This document shows positions 26,287-34,739 of a stretch of DNA of 63,150 bases, piece by piece (the first letter of the stretch is position 1; every line of letters begins with the position of its first letter). This DNA is from Pseudanabaena frigida (GTDB lineage Bacteria; Cyanobacteriota; Cyanobacteriia; Pseudanabaenales; Pseudanabaenaceae). The notes below the pieces were generated by a model. That model was not told where the DNA came from, made no database searches, and worked only from the letters and a program-made list of their open reading frames with translations. The position numbers were made by a program, and so were the translations under genes. Where the stretch lies: contig QBML01000030.1 of NCBI GenBank assembly GCA_003242085.1, positions 1-63,150 of the forward strand, in the 5' to 3' direction.

Positions 26287-26865
26287 TTAGTCGATGAAAC
26301 CCATAAGCCCTGCATTGTCGATGGCATTGGAAGCCACAGGTCTAATGCCACCCATTTCAGAGTAAGTTTCATCGATAACTAAACCTGCTGAACCCACAGG
26401 GCGTTCACCCGCGATATAAAATTTGTCAACAATCACAAACCCATCTTCAACGATCGGGCGTTCGCCTGAGGACATGAATGTGCCTATCACATGCACATCC
26501 CCACTAACAATTGGGCGCTCAGCACCCATGCTGGTGAAAGTGCCGCTAACAACTAACTTGCTAGCTTCGATCGGACGTTCGCCCGAACTATTAAAATATT
26601 CCACTGCGCGAAAACCACCGTCAATAATTGGGCGATCGCCATAATGCTTAAGAGTTTCAGTCACAGTTAACGATCCTTTTTTTTCAATTGGTGCTACGAC
26701 GGGCTTAGATTCTTCTTTCACAGCCAAAGCGGCAATATCGACTGTGCCAGTTTTGGTGGTTGACTCAGTTTCGGATTTAGGTTTGGTAGTGCGAGAAGAT
26801 TTATCTTCTGATTTTGGGCTTTCTGGCTTAATGCTTTCGGCTTTGGGTTCATTATTTGTACTCAT
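26287..26865 (-). CDS. GERPI-repeat hypothetical protein
   Basis: 192 residues, function unknown. The first 60 or so are charged and disordered (Lys/Glu/Ser/Thr/Pro). From residue 64 to about 185 there are six tandem units of about 20 residues with the consensus [LF]xVxxTFxSxGERPIxxxx: the cores read YGDRPI, SGERPI, GAERPI, SGERPI, AGERPV and GGIRPV. The alternating hydrophobic pattern LVVSGTF/VHVIGTF/FVIVDKF suggests short beta strands and a repeat solenoid or sheet. No signal peptide or membrane span. I do not recognise a characterised family. Confidence 0.75.
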   Translation of the reverse strand: MSTNNEPKAESIKPESPKSEDKSSRTTKPKSETESTTKTGTVDIAALAVKEESKPVVAPIEKKGSLTVTETLKHYGDRPIIDGGFRAVEYFNSSGERPIEASKLVVSGTFTSMGAERPIVSGDVHVIGTFMSSGERPIVEDGFVIVDKFYIAGERPVGSAGLVIDETYSEMGGIRPVASNAIDNAGLMGFID

Positions 26866-27193
26866 GCTTTATATTCCTCAAAATTTTTATATTTAAGATA
26901 TTCTCAAAATATGCTCAAAAACTTTTAATTACTTTTAACTTGGTGATGACGATCGCTGGCGCAATCATCGCGATCGTTAAAAAATTTTCTAAAGCCGTAG
27001 CCCTGCTAATCAATTCTACAGACAAAGTTAATACTATAAATATTTTGCCAAGTCATAAAATTTGACTTGAGAATGTAGGTAAAACAAGAGGTTTGCTCTT
27101 AAACCATGAAAATATCTTGTTTTTAAGACATATACAACCCATCACATCTCAAAATACTGTTTATAAGATCTTTTTATCTTACATAGCAATGCA
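26866..27193. other. AT-rich intergenic region with nested stem
   Basis: No convincing gene. A frame of 69 codons at 26856-27065 is hydrophobic and low-complexity and overlaps the divergent gene, so I do not accept it. A nested inverted repeat lies at 27081-27123. Confidence 0.5.
27081..27123. repeat. Nested stem structure
   Basis: Outer arms AAAACAAGA (27081-27089) and TCTTGTTTT (27115-27123). Inside is a second stem GGTTT/AAACC (27090-27094 and 27101-27105). The two stacked stems could form an RNA structure. No gene is directly attached. Confidence 0.45.
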
Positions 27194-27257
27194 AGTAGAA
27201 AACCCAAATAAAGAAAGGCGGTGCGAAGCGCCGCCTTTCTTTATTTGGGTTTTCTAC
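27194..27257. repeat. AAAACCC-type hairpin repeat
   Basis: Near-perfect 30-bp stem with GAAAACCCAAATAAAG outside and GGCGGTGC at the tip (one G-T mismatch). The left flank ACATAGCAATGCAAGTAG matches the family's terminal repeat; the right flank has decayed. It belongs with the copies at 15929, 40928 and 57128. Confidence 0.75.
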
Positions 27258-27471
27258 TATAAATCTTGATGTCTTGAATCTCTATCAAGATTCTCTAAAT
27301 TTGCAACTACCTCAGTAAAAGCTAAAAAAACTGCGAAAAAAACATCTAATCTTAAAAACACGAACATTTAGCTTCAAGTTGAATGTTTTATCCCAGAATA
27401 TCCATTGTTCTATGGGTTTATATGATATTTTAAGAGCACCTGACAAATACATGTAAAAACATGCTAAATAC

Positions 27472-28281
27472 ATGCTTACTCTAAGTAAACCTACGGCAAG
27501 TATTAGTAATATCAAAGGCTTAATAGGTAGCAGTCTTGTAGCGATCGCTGCCTCCACTATTTCTATTGGTGCGTTAACCGATTCTGCAAGTGCTATATCT
27601 CTGATTGGTAACCGAACTAGCGCCACTAATATTAGCGGCAGTATTTCGGCTTATAGCTCTAACCTGATTGACACTATTGATAAGCTCATCGCTATTCAAT
27701 TCACTACTCCCTCAACTGAGCCTCTTGGCTATCTGCTTAACAGCGTAAGTATAAGAGTAGGAAATTATAGAACCACGGCAGGGGAAAGCATTTTCTTAAC
27801 TATTACTGATAATTCCAACTTAACTTCACCTGGCTCGGATTTACCGACTTTATCTTTATCAACACCTACATCCAATACTGTTGGAGTCAAAGATCTTACT
27901 TTTACTTCATCTTCTTCAAGCCCGACTACTTTTGCTCCTAACACCACCTATTGGCTTTTGATTGGTGCTGGAAATGCTTCAACTAGCTTTAATTGGGTGA
28001 GTAATGACGATCCAGGTGCGACCTATACAAGCATTACCCCTACAGGTATAGGTAGTCTTGGTCCTCTCGGCTATCAAGAATCAAGTGATGGTGGGGGAGT
28101 TTATGGCAGCCTGACTAATCAGTTCAGTACTTCAGCCTCAACTCAATTGAGTACTTTTAATATTGATGTTACACCTGTTCCATTTGAGTTTGAAGCTTCA
28201 GGTGGTATTGCAATTCTCGGGGGATTGTTTGTTGCCAATAAGCTAAGAAAGCGTATGCAAAAAAACAAGATTGACAATTGA
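27472..28281 (+). CDS. Secreted surface protein with PFE/PEP-CTERM-like anchor
   Basis: 269-residue exported protein. A signal-like hydrophobic stretch (about 20-42) ends at DSASAISLIG. The body (45-235) is Ser/Thr/Asn-rich beta sequence resembling the 'choice-of-anchor R' type, with the phrases VSIRVGNY, PNTTYWLLIGAG and FNWVSNDDPGATYTS. The C-terminus has VTPVPFEFEASGGIAILGGLFVANKLRKRMQK: a VPFEFE motif, a single membrane helix, then a basic tail. That is the tripartite sorting layout of cyanobacterial PEP-CTERM-like (PFE) proteins processed by exosortase-type systems. The anchor call is firm in pattern; the function of the ectodomain is unknown. Confidence 0.8.
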   Translation: MLTLSKPTASISNIKGLIGSSLVAIAASTISIGALTDSASAISLIGNRTSATNISGSISAYSSNLIDTIDKLIAIQFTTPSTEPLGYLLNSVSIRVGNYRTTAGESIFLTITDNSNLTSPGSDLPTLSLSTPTSNTVGVKDLTFTSSSSSPTTFAPNTTYWLLIGAGNASTSFNWVSNDDPGATYTSITPTGIGSLGPLGYQESSDGGGVYGSLTNQFSTSASTQLSTFNIDVTPVPFEFEASGGIAILGGLFVANKLRKRMQKNKIDN

Positions 28282-28283
28282 AA

Positions 28284-28327
28284 GACATAAAAAAGAGGCA
28301 GCGCTACGCGCTGCCTCTTTTTTTATG
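28284..28327 (+). terminator. Hairpin terminator of the surface protein gene
   Basis: 20-bp stem ACATAAAAAAGAGGCAGCGC (28284-28303), loop TAC, then its complement with one extra T, giving a run of seven T. It starts 3 bases past the stop. It can also serve the convergent gene at 28365. Confidence 0.8.
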
Positions 28328-28364
28328 TACTAACGCGAGTGGCGGCAGCTGTAATACTGGAATC

Positions 28365-28916
28365 TTAGCCTAAGGCGGGAATAACTCTAGGGAGTTCTAG
28401 ACGTTGTTGTGTTGAAGGTCGGCGTGTGCGACCTGATAGGCGGAAACTGAGGCTTTGTAGTTCTATGTGTAGTTGGCGGTTTTCTTTTTGTAAGGCTTCG
28501 ATTTTTTGCTTGATAGGAACAATTCGCTCGGCAAACTTGGCACGATAGATGTTGGGCAATTCCTGTACAACTTGTTCCAGCATTCGATTACGATCGCTCA
28601 TCTCTTGGATCTTTTCGCGTAATTCAACAGCTTCGCGATCGCGCTCTTGTACTTGTACTTGTGACGCGACTAACTGATTTTCGACGATTGCCAATTTTTG
28701 TGCTAAGGAGCGCATTTCTTCTGAATGTTGCTCGTGCACCTCAGGATTTGGTAAAAAAGCAGTGTTACCCTTCACCAAACGAAAAAGTTCTTCAGATAGC
28801 TGTTGAACAAGTAGATCCTTTTGTTCTAGCTCGACCTTAAGTAAATTGATTTCCTGCTGAAGATTTGCGGTCATGCTTTCGGAGGGATTCGCTAGGGTAT
28901 TTACTGTGGCGTTCAT
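28365..28916 (-). CDS. Coiled-coil hypothetical protein
   Basis: 183-residue cytoplasmic protein of unknown function. Heptad-like Leu/Glu/Gln patterning runs over about residues 18-58, 68-120 and 128-160, broken near 60-66 (LPNPEVH). The C-terminal 25 residues are basic and Pro-containing (SGRTRRPSTQQRLELPRV). No membrane span or enzyme motif. It is probably a structural or scaffold protein; that is inference from the coiled coil only. It is divergent from the GAF gene, with 183 bases between starts. Confidence 0.75.
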   Translation of the reverse strand: MNATVNTLANPSESMTANLQQEINLLKVELEQKDLLVQQLSEELFRLVKGNTAFLPNPEVHEQHSEEMRSLAQKLAIVENQLVASQVQVQERDREAVELREKIQEMSDRNRMLEQVVQELPNIYRAKFAERIVPIKQKIEALQKENRQLHIELQSLSFRLSGRTRRPSTQQRLELPRVIPALG

Positions 28917-29099
28917 AGGTACGTTTCGTGGGGGGATTTAGGCTAAGATTTATAGCACACAAGCACTGAATTAGCAATTTGTTGAAATAAGTTCCATCAA
29001 TCCCTAACTCCGAACTAATTTTGGGGCTTTCAACTTCTACAGTGAAGAAAAATTAAAAATCAGTCTAAACTTGCTTTACGCAGCCAATTGGAATCGTGC

Positions 29100-29744
29100 A
29101 TGAACCCTAAAATGATCGACGAACAAGAGCAGCCGAGCCAAGAGCGCCTAAGTGCAAGTCCTTTTCAAGGAAATCGGGATGAACGTATGTTGTTGATTGC
29201 GGCACAATCTGCGATTCAGCTACAAACAACTTTACTTAAAAACTCGATTTCCTATGCTCAGTCTGTCAGCGGTAGCCTGATCCTCAAAACGACACTCAAA
29301 AATTCATTAGAAAACGTGATCAAACTTACTAATGCAGATGAAGGGAGTATTTTTTTGATTGATGAAAATTGGGTAGTTATGGAGAGTATTTTGGCTCGGG
29401 GTCCTATGGCTCGCGATCTTAAAGATTCCGTAATTTCAAAGGTTTTAGATGATGGATTGGCAGGTTGGGCTTTGCGCCATCGGCAAATTGGAATTATCCA
29501 TGATGCGATCGCCGACGATCGCTGGGTGCAATTACCCGATCAGCCATACAAAGCTAGATCGGCTTTGGCGGTTCCTTTGATGTACGGGATCGACGCGATC
29601 GGCATTATCACGCTGACCCATTCGCAGCCTAATCATTTTGATGAAGCGATCGCCATGACCATGCAATACAGTATGGAAAGCATTACTGCAATTATCCTCA
29701 ATGCCCAAATTCATGCAGAATATCGTCCCTTGGGAGTGACTTAA
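29100..29744 (+). CDS. GAF domain protein
   Basis: 214 residues from the ATG at 29100; the frame opens at a TTG at 29088, which I consider less likely. The N-terminal 55 residues are a helical leader. The GAF domain covers about 70-205: LENVIKLTNADEGSIFLID, the GLAGWALRH turn, DDRWVQLPDQPYKARSALAVPLMYG and GIITLTHSQPNHFDE. The bilin-ligating Cys-His pair of phytochrome-like GAF domains is not present, so it is probably not a photoreceptor; it may bind a small ligand. No output domain is attached, so it would act through a partner. Confidence 0.88.
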   Translation: MNPKMIDEQEQPSQERLSASPFQGNRDERMLLIAAQSAIQLQTTLLKNSISYAQSVSGSLILKTTLKNSLENVIKLTNADEGSIFLIDENWVVMESILARGPMARDLKDSVISKVLDDGLAGWALRHRQIGIIHDAIADDRWVQLPDQPYKARSALAVPLMYGIDAIGIITLTHSQPNHFDEAIAMTMQYSMESITAIILNAQIHAEYRPLGVT

Positions 29745-29795
29745 GAACCAATTTTTTGTGGCGCGTCTTCGCCGCGCCACAAAAAATCGGTTCTT
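29743..29795. terminator. Hairpin between GAF gene and the next minus-strand gene
   Basis: 23-bp stem (29743-29765 with 29773-29795, one mismatch) with ATTTTTTGTGGCGCG. It overlaps the end of the GAF gene's stop codon and lies between two convergent genes, so it can end both transcripts. Confidence 0.75.
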
Positions 29796-29817
29796 TATTA
29801 AATCGTTGAGTTGTTAT

Positions 29818-30399
29818 TTAATGTGTCAGCGTTAAAGCAGTGTAAATTGTCCAGCTATCCATGAGTAATAAGAGCAACGTAAACACAAGTAAAATTAGAT
29901 ACATCCAAGGCTGAGATAGAGGTCGTACATCTTGCGTGTTAATCCCCGTACGCTCCTCGACTAACTTGACTAGTCGCGCAAAGCCCACCACTCGCATCGG
30001 TAATAAATAAGCGCGATCTGAGTCTTTACTGACAAAGTAGTAAATAATGCCACCTTGTCCTGTAATTCGGGGCTTTAGGGCTTGGATATCTTGCCAACTC
30101 AACGCCCATCCTTTGCGGAAAAATCTGGGAAACCATTGAGGATAGACTAATTGAATGCCTTCACTATCCAGAATTACGCGATCGCTCAGCGCTCCATACA
30201 AAAATATAAAACCGATCGCCAAGCTAATACTCAACCATGAAGCAGGAATCGCTGAGTGCGTAAAACTGCTCAAAAATGGCAAAGGAGCGGTTAGGGCAAC
30301 GTATAAAAGCAGTAATGTAATTCGAATTAGAGGTGAGACACGAAAGATGTCAGTTGTTGAACTTAGTTGGTTTGATGGTGAGGCTGGCAATTCAGACAT
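29818..30399 (-). CDS. Conserved membrane protein of unknown function
   Basis: 193 residues from the ATG at 30399 (the frame is open to a TTG at 30408). Two adjacent membrane helices lie at about 27-72 (ITLLLLYVALTAPLPFLSSF and WLSISLAIGFIFLYGAL), then a soluble beta-rich region (75-150) with GIQLVYPQW, the ALSWQDIQALKP turn and YYFVSKDSDRAYLLPM. This has the look of a PH-like (bPH/DUF304-type) domain. A C-terminal helix follows at about 168-190. The fold assignment is inference. It stands alone, convergent with the GAF gene. Confidence 0.7.
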   Translation of the reverse strand: MSELPASPSNQLSSTTDIFRVSPLIRITLLLLYVALTAPLPFLSSFTHSAIPASWLSISLAIGFIFLYGALSDRVILDSEGIQLVYPQWFPRFFRKGWALSWQDIQALKPRITGQGGIIYYFVSKDSDRAYLLPMRVVGFARLVKLVEERTGINTQDVRPLSQPWMYLILLVFTLLLLLMDSWTIYTALTLTH

Positions 30400-30555
30400 T
30401 AGGATCAATAAAATAAATAGATTAGGCGCGAAGCACCCACTTTATTTTCTAAGCGATCGCAATTAAATTAACATTGTTCTTTAGGGGTAATCTGATAAAT
30501 GATGGATATGATTAACAATCAAGAACACTTACATACTTTACGGATGGTGTAAAAC

Positions 30556-30936
30556 GTGGGTTGGCGTGTACGTGGCGTTCGTGGTGCAACAACAGTTGAG
30601 GCAAATACATATGCAGCCTTAGAGAGGGCTGTACTAGAGCTTATGGAGGAGATCGAGGCGCAAAATGACATCGATCCGCGAGAAATAGTCAGCGCCACTT
30701 TTTCGGCAACAACCGATATTGATGTGGTTTTTCCTGCCAAAATCGCTCGATCGCGATCTCAATGGGAAAATGTGCCACTTTTAGATGTCCAACAAATGTA
30801 TGTTAAGGGCAGTCTAGAGCGTTGTATCAGGGTATTAATTCATGTAAATACGCCGCTCGAACAACATCAAATTAAGCATATCTACTTAAACGGAGCAAGA
30901 GATTTGCGTCCCGATCTTGTCTATGCTCAAATCTAG
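30556..30936 (+). CDS. aroH: Chorismate mutase, AroH class
   Basis: Converts chorismate to prephenate in phenylalanine and tyrosine synthesis. It is the monofunctional trimeric AroH type: 126 residues, N-terminal VRGVRGATTVEAN with the active-site Arg, central PREIVSATFSATTDID, and RCIRVLIHVNT with the second catalytic Arg. The start is a GTG, because the family motif begins only three codons later. A hairpin ends the gene. Confidence 0.95.
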   Translation: MGWRVRGVRGATTVEANTYAALERAVLELMEEIEAQNDIDPREIVSATFSATTDIDVVFPAKIARSRSQWENVPLLDVQQMYVKGSLERCIRVLIHVNTPLEQHQIKHIYLNGARDLRPDLVYAQI

Positions 30937-30937
30937 C

Positions 30938-30972
30938 AAAGTAGAGGGCGTGCTTAGCACGCCCTCTACTTT
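30938..30972 (+). terminator. Hairpin terminator of aroH
   Basis: Perfect 16-bp stem AAAGTAGAGGGCGTGC and its complement, loop TTA, followed by CTGGGTTT. It begins 2 bases after the stop. Confidence 0.75.
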
Positions 30973-31019
30973 CTGGGTTTATTGCTATAAAATCAGTTCA
31001 AACGTAAGATAATAGCCCT

Positions 31020-33095
31020 ATGGTCACAAGAATTTTTCTGTGTAACGAGCAGACAGAGCCAGAGATTCGCGATTTCATTCGTGAAGCGATCGCTGATATC
31101 GCTGAAGGGGAGCAGTATATCGTTACGTGGAACTGCGGCAATATTCAAACTCTCAAGGTGGGCGATCGCGCTTATTTTAAGCGCATCGGTAGCGTTAATC
31201 AGGGCTATTTTGCTTCGGGGACAGTGGTGCCTGCGGATCGCGAATACCAACTGAAGCAGCGATCGGCGCGTTATCGCGAACTCAGCGAGGCGTATGACAT
31301 TGACTCTCAGGCTAACAATTTTCGGGTATGGGTGGCTTGGGATGCCTGTGTTAGCTTCGATGAGCCACTCAGGACTGACTATTTGCGCCAGCTACCACAT
31401 TTTCAAGGAATGCCCCTCGAACCGCAGAGTGACGCAGGCGTATTTCGCGAAGAATACGTGCGAATGCTCGATCGCGAGTGGGAGCGCCAAACTCAGAAAG
31501 CATTTCGAGCTGGGAAGGGGATTAGTCTGGTCGATGTGTATTATCGGTGGGGTCTAGAAGATATTCAGCAAGGTTTTCCTCAGGATGCATTGGAGTCATT
31601 TAGGCAAGCCCTGAAACTAAATCCTAATTTCATCAAGGCATATTTAGGTTTGGGAGATGCCCATGTCAGTTTGCGCGAATATGCCAAAGCCGTTGGCGAT
31701 TATGGCAAAGCAATTTCCATGCGTCCCGATAAAGCTCGTCTAGCTTATTTCAAGCGTGGCGAAATTAATTTCTTATTAGGGCAGCTTCAGCAAGCGATGG
31801 CGGACTTTCAGGCAGCGATCGATATCGATCCTAATTACGCGGATGCTCATATGTCCTTGGGCAATACTTACTTTAAGCTCAAGAGTTACGAACAGGCGAT
31901 CGCTTGTTACAGTCGTACTATTGAGTCAAGTCCCGATCGCGACTTAGCGGTTTTTCGGCGTGGGCGATCGCATTACATTCTTAAGGAATTTCCTGAAGCG
32001 CTACGGGACTTTAGCCATGCGATTGAGTTACAGCCTAGTAATGTCGATGCCTATTACTATCGTGGTTTGACCTATTCTCATCCCAGTATTGCCGATGAAA
32101 CCCTCGCTGGCGATGATCTCCGCAAAGCAATTGTCTTGTATCAAACTCAAGGTAAGCCTGAAAAGGCGAGAAAAGCTAAGGAGTTTTTAGAAACCCTCGC
32201 GATCGATTCTTTGCCAAAAGCTAAACCAAGAAGTACCTATGCGATCGCTCCTTCTGAGTCCGCTCAGCCTGAAGTAGTTGTGGAGACTGCCCAGCCTAAA
32301 AATACGATCGTCAATGATGACGAAGAAACTAGCGAGCTAATTATCGAGACTCAGCCAATTGAGATTCCTGTTTCCAGTCCGATCTCCAGTGAAGAGGCGA
32401 TCGCGGCATTTGCTAGTTCTGAGGTTGATAGTCCTGATTCATCTGAGGCGAACGCCAAAGTTGTAGAGGTTGAAAAACTAGTTGAGAAAATTGTCGAGGT
32501 AGAAAAATTAGTTGAAGTTGAAAAAATTGTTGAAGTTGAGAAAATTGTCGAGGTAGAGAAAATTGTAGAGGTAGAGAAATTAGTCGAAGTTGAGAAAATT
32601 GTTGAAGTTGAGAAGGTAGTTGACCGCGTAGTTGAGAAATTTGTTGATCGCGTAGTCGAAAGGATTGTGGAGAAGCCGATTCCTTTTTCAATTGAAGATC
32701 CGAGCACTGCTGAAAAGCTTGCCATGATCTCGGTAATGGCACAGTATATGCGTGATGGGTGGATGGTACGATCGGTTGATAAATCTCAAGTCGGCTACGA
32801 TCTCGAATGCACTAAGGACGGTCTTTGCGAAGCTGTGATTATCAAGAGCTTTACTAGCGATCGCGAATCCTTTGCCATTTCTGCGATCGAGATTGAAAAT
32901 GCCCGTAGCAACAGGGATTTTGTACTGTGGGTAGTAAGTGGTGCTGCTGAGAATCCTGAGTTACGTTGTCTGCGTGGACGTGAACTATTCGAGCAATTCG
33001 ATCTTGATCCGCTTGCGTTTGCTGCCAGAGTCAGACAAGCAGCCGTCCAACTAGAATTTGCGCCAGTATCTCTAGAGATGCCACAATTTGAGTAA
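31020..33095 (+). CDS. EVE-like, TPR, VEVEKI-repeat and NO VEIN/DUF3883-like multidomain protein
   Basis: 691-residue cytoplasmic protein of unknown function. In order: residues 1-115 resemble EVE/PUA-like modules (VTWNCGNIQTLKVGDRAYFKR, then GYFASGTVVPADREY); residues 170-390 hold about six TPR units (ALESFRQALKLNPNFIKAYLGLGDAH and so on); 390-480 is an acidic linker; 481-557 is a tandem hexapeptide tract VEVEKI/VEVEKL ending in VDRVVEKF-VDRVVERI; and 560-677 resembles the DUF3883/NO VEIN C-terminal domain (DGWMVRSVDKSQVGYDLECTKDG, AVIIKS, then FVLWVVSGAAENPELRCLRG). The nuclease-type IEVK strand of that family is here AVIIK, so the catalytic Glu seems lost. EVE and DUF3883 modules are both common in modification-dependent restriction and other defence proteins. 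Domain calls are from pattern recognition; the combination is inference. Confidence 0.7.
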   Translation: MVTRIFLCNEQTEPEIRDFIREAIADIAEGEQYIVTWNCGNIQTLKVGDRAYFKRIGSVNQGYFASGTVVPADREYQLKQRSARYRELSEAYDIDSQANNFRVWVAWDACVSFDEPLRTDYLRQLPHFQGMPLEPQSDAGVFREEYVRMLDREWERQTQKAFRAGKGISLVDVYYRWGLEDIQQGFPQDALESFRQALKLNPNFIKAYLGLGDAHVSLREYAKAVGDYGKAISMRPDKARLAYFKRGEINFLLGQLQQAMADFQAAIDIDPNYADAHMSLGNTYFKLKSYEQAIACYSRTIESSPDRDLAVFRRGRSHYILKEFPEALRDFSHAIELQPSNVDAYYYRGLTYSHPSIADETLAGDDLRKAIVLYQTQGKPEKARKAKEFLETLAIDSLPKAKPRSTYAIAPSESAQPEVVVETAQPKNTIVNDDEETSELIIETQPIEIPVSSPISSEEAIAAFASSEVDSPDSSEANAKVVEVEKLVEKIVEVEKLVEVEKIVEVEKIVEVEKIVEVEKLVEVEKIVEVEKVVDRVVEKFVDRVVERIVEKPIPFSIEDPSTAEKLAMISVMAQYMRDGWMVRSVDKSQVGYDLECTKDGLCEAVIIKSFTSDRESFAISAIEIENARSNRDFVLWVVSGAAENPELRCLRGRELFEQFDLDPLAFAARVRQAAVQLEFAPVSLEMPQFE
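32463..32690 (+). repeat. In-frame tandem repeat coding VEVEKI hexapeptides
   Basis: Tandem 18-base units of the form GTTGAAGTTGAGAAAATT, varying mainly in third codon positions, encode about ten VEVEK[ILV] units. Length is an exact multiple of three, so copy-number change would keep the frame. Confidence 0.85.
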
Positions 33096-33109
33096 TAAGA
33101 TGCAAATTC

Positions 33110-34723
33110 TTACTGCCAATATAGTCCAACTAAACCATATTCAAAAAACACAGACATCGAAGCAAGTTTTGTAAGAGTTATATTCGCAACTATAAACGTT
33201 GCGATGGGAGCAATATAAGCCCAACTGTTTATAAACTTATCCGTGAGAAAAGCGATCGCTAGAGTGTTGATTGGATAAATATAAAAGCCAAATCTTGGAC
33301 AGTATTTAGTAGGACTCCAAATCTCTGACTGAGCCGCCACAAAGAACATAGCGACTAACATCACACTACAAAAACATACAGAAATATTAAATAAAAGTTG
33401 GTTACCTTCAGGATTAGCGACATCTCTTTTTTTGATGGCGAGGTAGACTAATAAGCTCGTAGAAGCGATCGCACCAAATATCATGCCAGCATCTAGATAT
33501 GCCATAAATCCATTAGATATAAATTGCCCAATTCGATCAATATCGAAATTCAAAATTGCCTTAGTCCAATTTTGAAAGCTGTAAGTAAGCCCACTTGATG
33601 GGCTACTGAGACTTTGGATATTTCCTAATGTTCCGAGTATTTGTTGAAGTGAAATATATTTCCAAAATATATTTAATATAATTGATAGTAATGGAATTAA
33701 AATACCTAAAACTGGACGCTTGTATATAAATAATAAAATTGCACTGATTAGAATAAGTGGATAGACATCATAGACTAATGAACCTGAAACAATTAATAGG
33801 ATTAGTAAAGGAGTATTAATGAATTCATTGTGAATTAGTTCTAGAGTTGACCATAAAATAATAGCTGAGAATGCAAATGCTGACATATGCGGAGAAGGCT
33901 GGGCAACAAAATGAACAAACCCCCAACTTGATGCACAACAAAGAATTGTAATATTGAGCGCTCTCACACTAAAATTCACAATTTCACCAATGCGATACAT
34001 GGCAATACAAGCACTTATCCAAAGAAAAATATTTAGGCTAAAACTCATAAACCATCGATGTCCCTGAATTCCTACCAATGAATTAAGATAGCCATAGAAA
34101 AAACGAGTCAAAAATACTGAAAAAGCAGCATCATAACTTGGTTCTGTGAATATTTTCTCTGACGGAATAAAATGACGCATATCACAGTGCACAGGAAAAT
34201 TGGCATCTTCATAAGAACATTCCCAAGTAAGATTATTATCTTTTCCTGATACATAGTTAGAAGGTTGTCGATCAATTAGTCGAAATGAATATGTGAATGG
34301 AGAGTCTAGAAATAAATGTGTAAAAGAGTTAAAGAAAACAATAGCGATCGCTAAACATAAAATAATTAATTGTTTTCGATGTTGAAAATATTTAAAAAAC
34401 TTGTATCCAATCAAGCTAATTATACTGAGATAGAGAATCCAACTAATAAATTCTAGTTGAGGAGAAATTGTAACTGGTATTCGTAAGGTTATTAAAAATC
34501 CTAATAAAAAATACCATCTGGAATATTTAATATCAAGCGATATTTTAGTAAAAAAATACCACATGCTTATAAAAACAAAAGTTGGTAAAAAATTCAATAA
34601 GCCAATCTTTGTAGAAATCAAAATACTCGTCCAATAGCAATGTCCTATTAATGCAATTAATATGATGCCAATATCTTTGATTTCAAAGGATTTTGGCTTA
34701 TTAGTTTCGCAACTTATCGTCAT
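33110..34723 (-). CDS. Polytopic membrane protein of unknown function
   Basis: 537-residue protein with about twelve hydrophobic helices and one large hydrophilic loop (about 150-205), which carries WECSYEDANFPVHCDMRHF with two cysteines. The loop's position after the fourth or fifth helix and the YDAAFSVFLTRFFYGYLNS segment recall GT-C-like membrane glycosyltransferases, but the acidic catalytic motif is not evident, so I leave it open. It starts 16 bases after the end of the SRPBCC-like gene and is probably co-transcribed with it and with the Rieske gene. Confidence 0.72.
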   Translation of the reverse strand: MTISCETNKPKSFEIKDIGIILIALIGHCYWTSILISTKIGLLNFLPTFVFISMWYFFTKISLDIKYSRWYFLLGFLITLRIPVTISPQLEFISWILYLSIISLIGYKFFKYFQHRKQLIILCLAIAIVFFNSFTHLFLDSPFTYSFRLIDRQPSNYVSGKDNNLTWECSYEDANFPVHCDMRHFIPSEKIFTEPSYDAAFSVFLTRFFYGYLNSLVGIQGHRWFMSFSLNIFLWISACIAMYRIGEIVNFSVRALNITILCCASSWGFVHFVAQPSPHMSAFAFSAIILWSTLELIHNEFINTPLLILLIVSGSLVYDVYPLILISAILLFIYKRPVLGILIPLLSIILNIFWKYISLQQILGTLGNIQSLSSPSSGLTYSFQNWTKAILNFDIDRIGQFISNGFMAYLDAGMIFGAIASTSLLVYLAIKKRDVANPEGNQLLFNISVCFCSVMLVAMFFVAAQSEIWSPTKYCPRFGFYIYPINTLAIAFLTDKFINSWAYIAPIATFIVANITLTKLASMSVFFEYGLVGLYWQ

Positions 34724-34739
34724 TGTGAGAGCTTACCTT

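Noticed and set aside
26856-27065. Plus-strand frame of 69 codons, hydrophobic
   Set aside because: It overlaps the divergent GERPI gene's start, is Ile/Lys/Phe low-complexity as expected in AT-rich DNA, and has no ribosome site.
32351-32725. Minus-strand Thr/Ser/Phe repeat frames opposite the VEVEKI tract
   Set aside because: They are the antisense of the in-frame tandem repeat, not independent genes.
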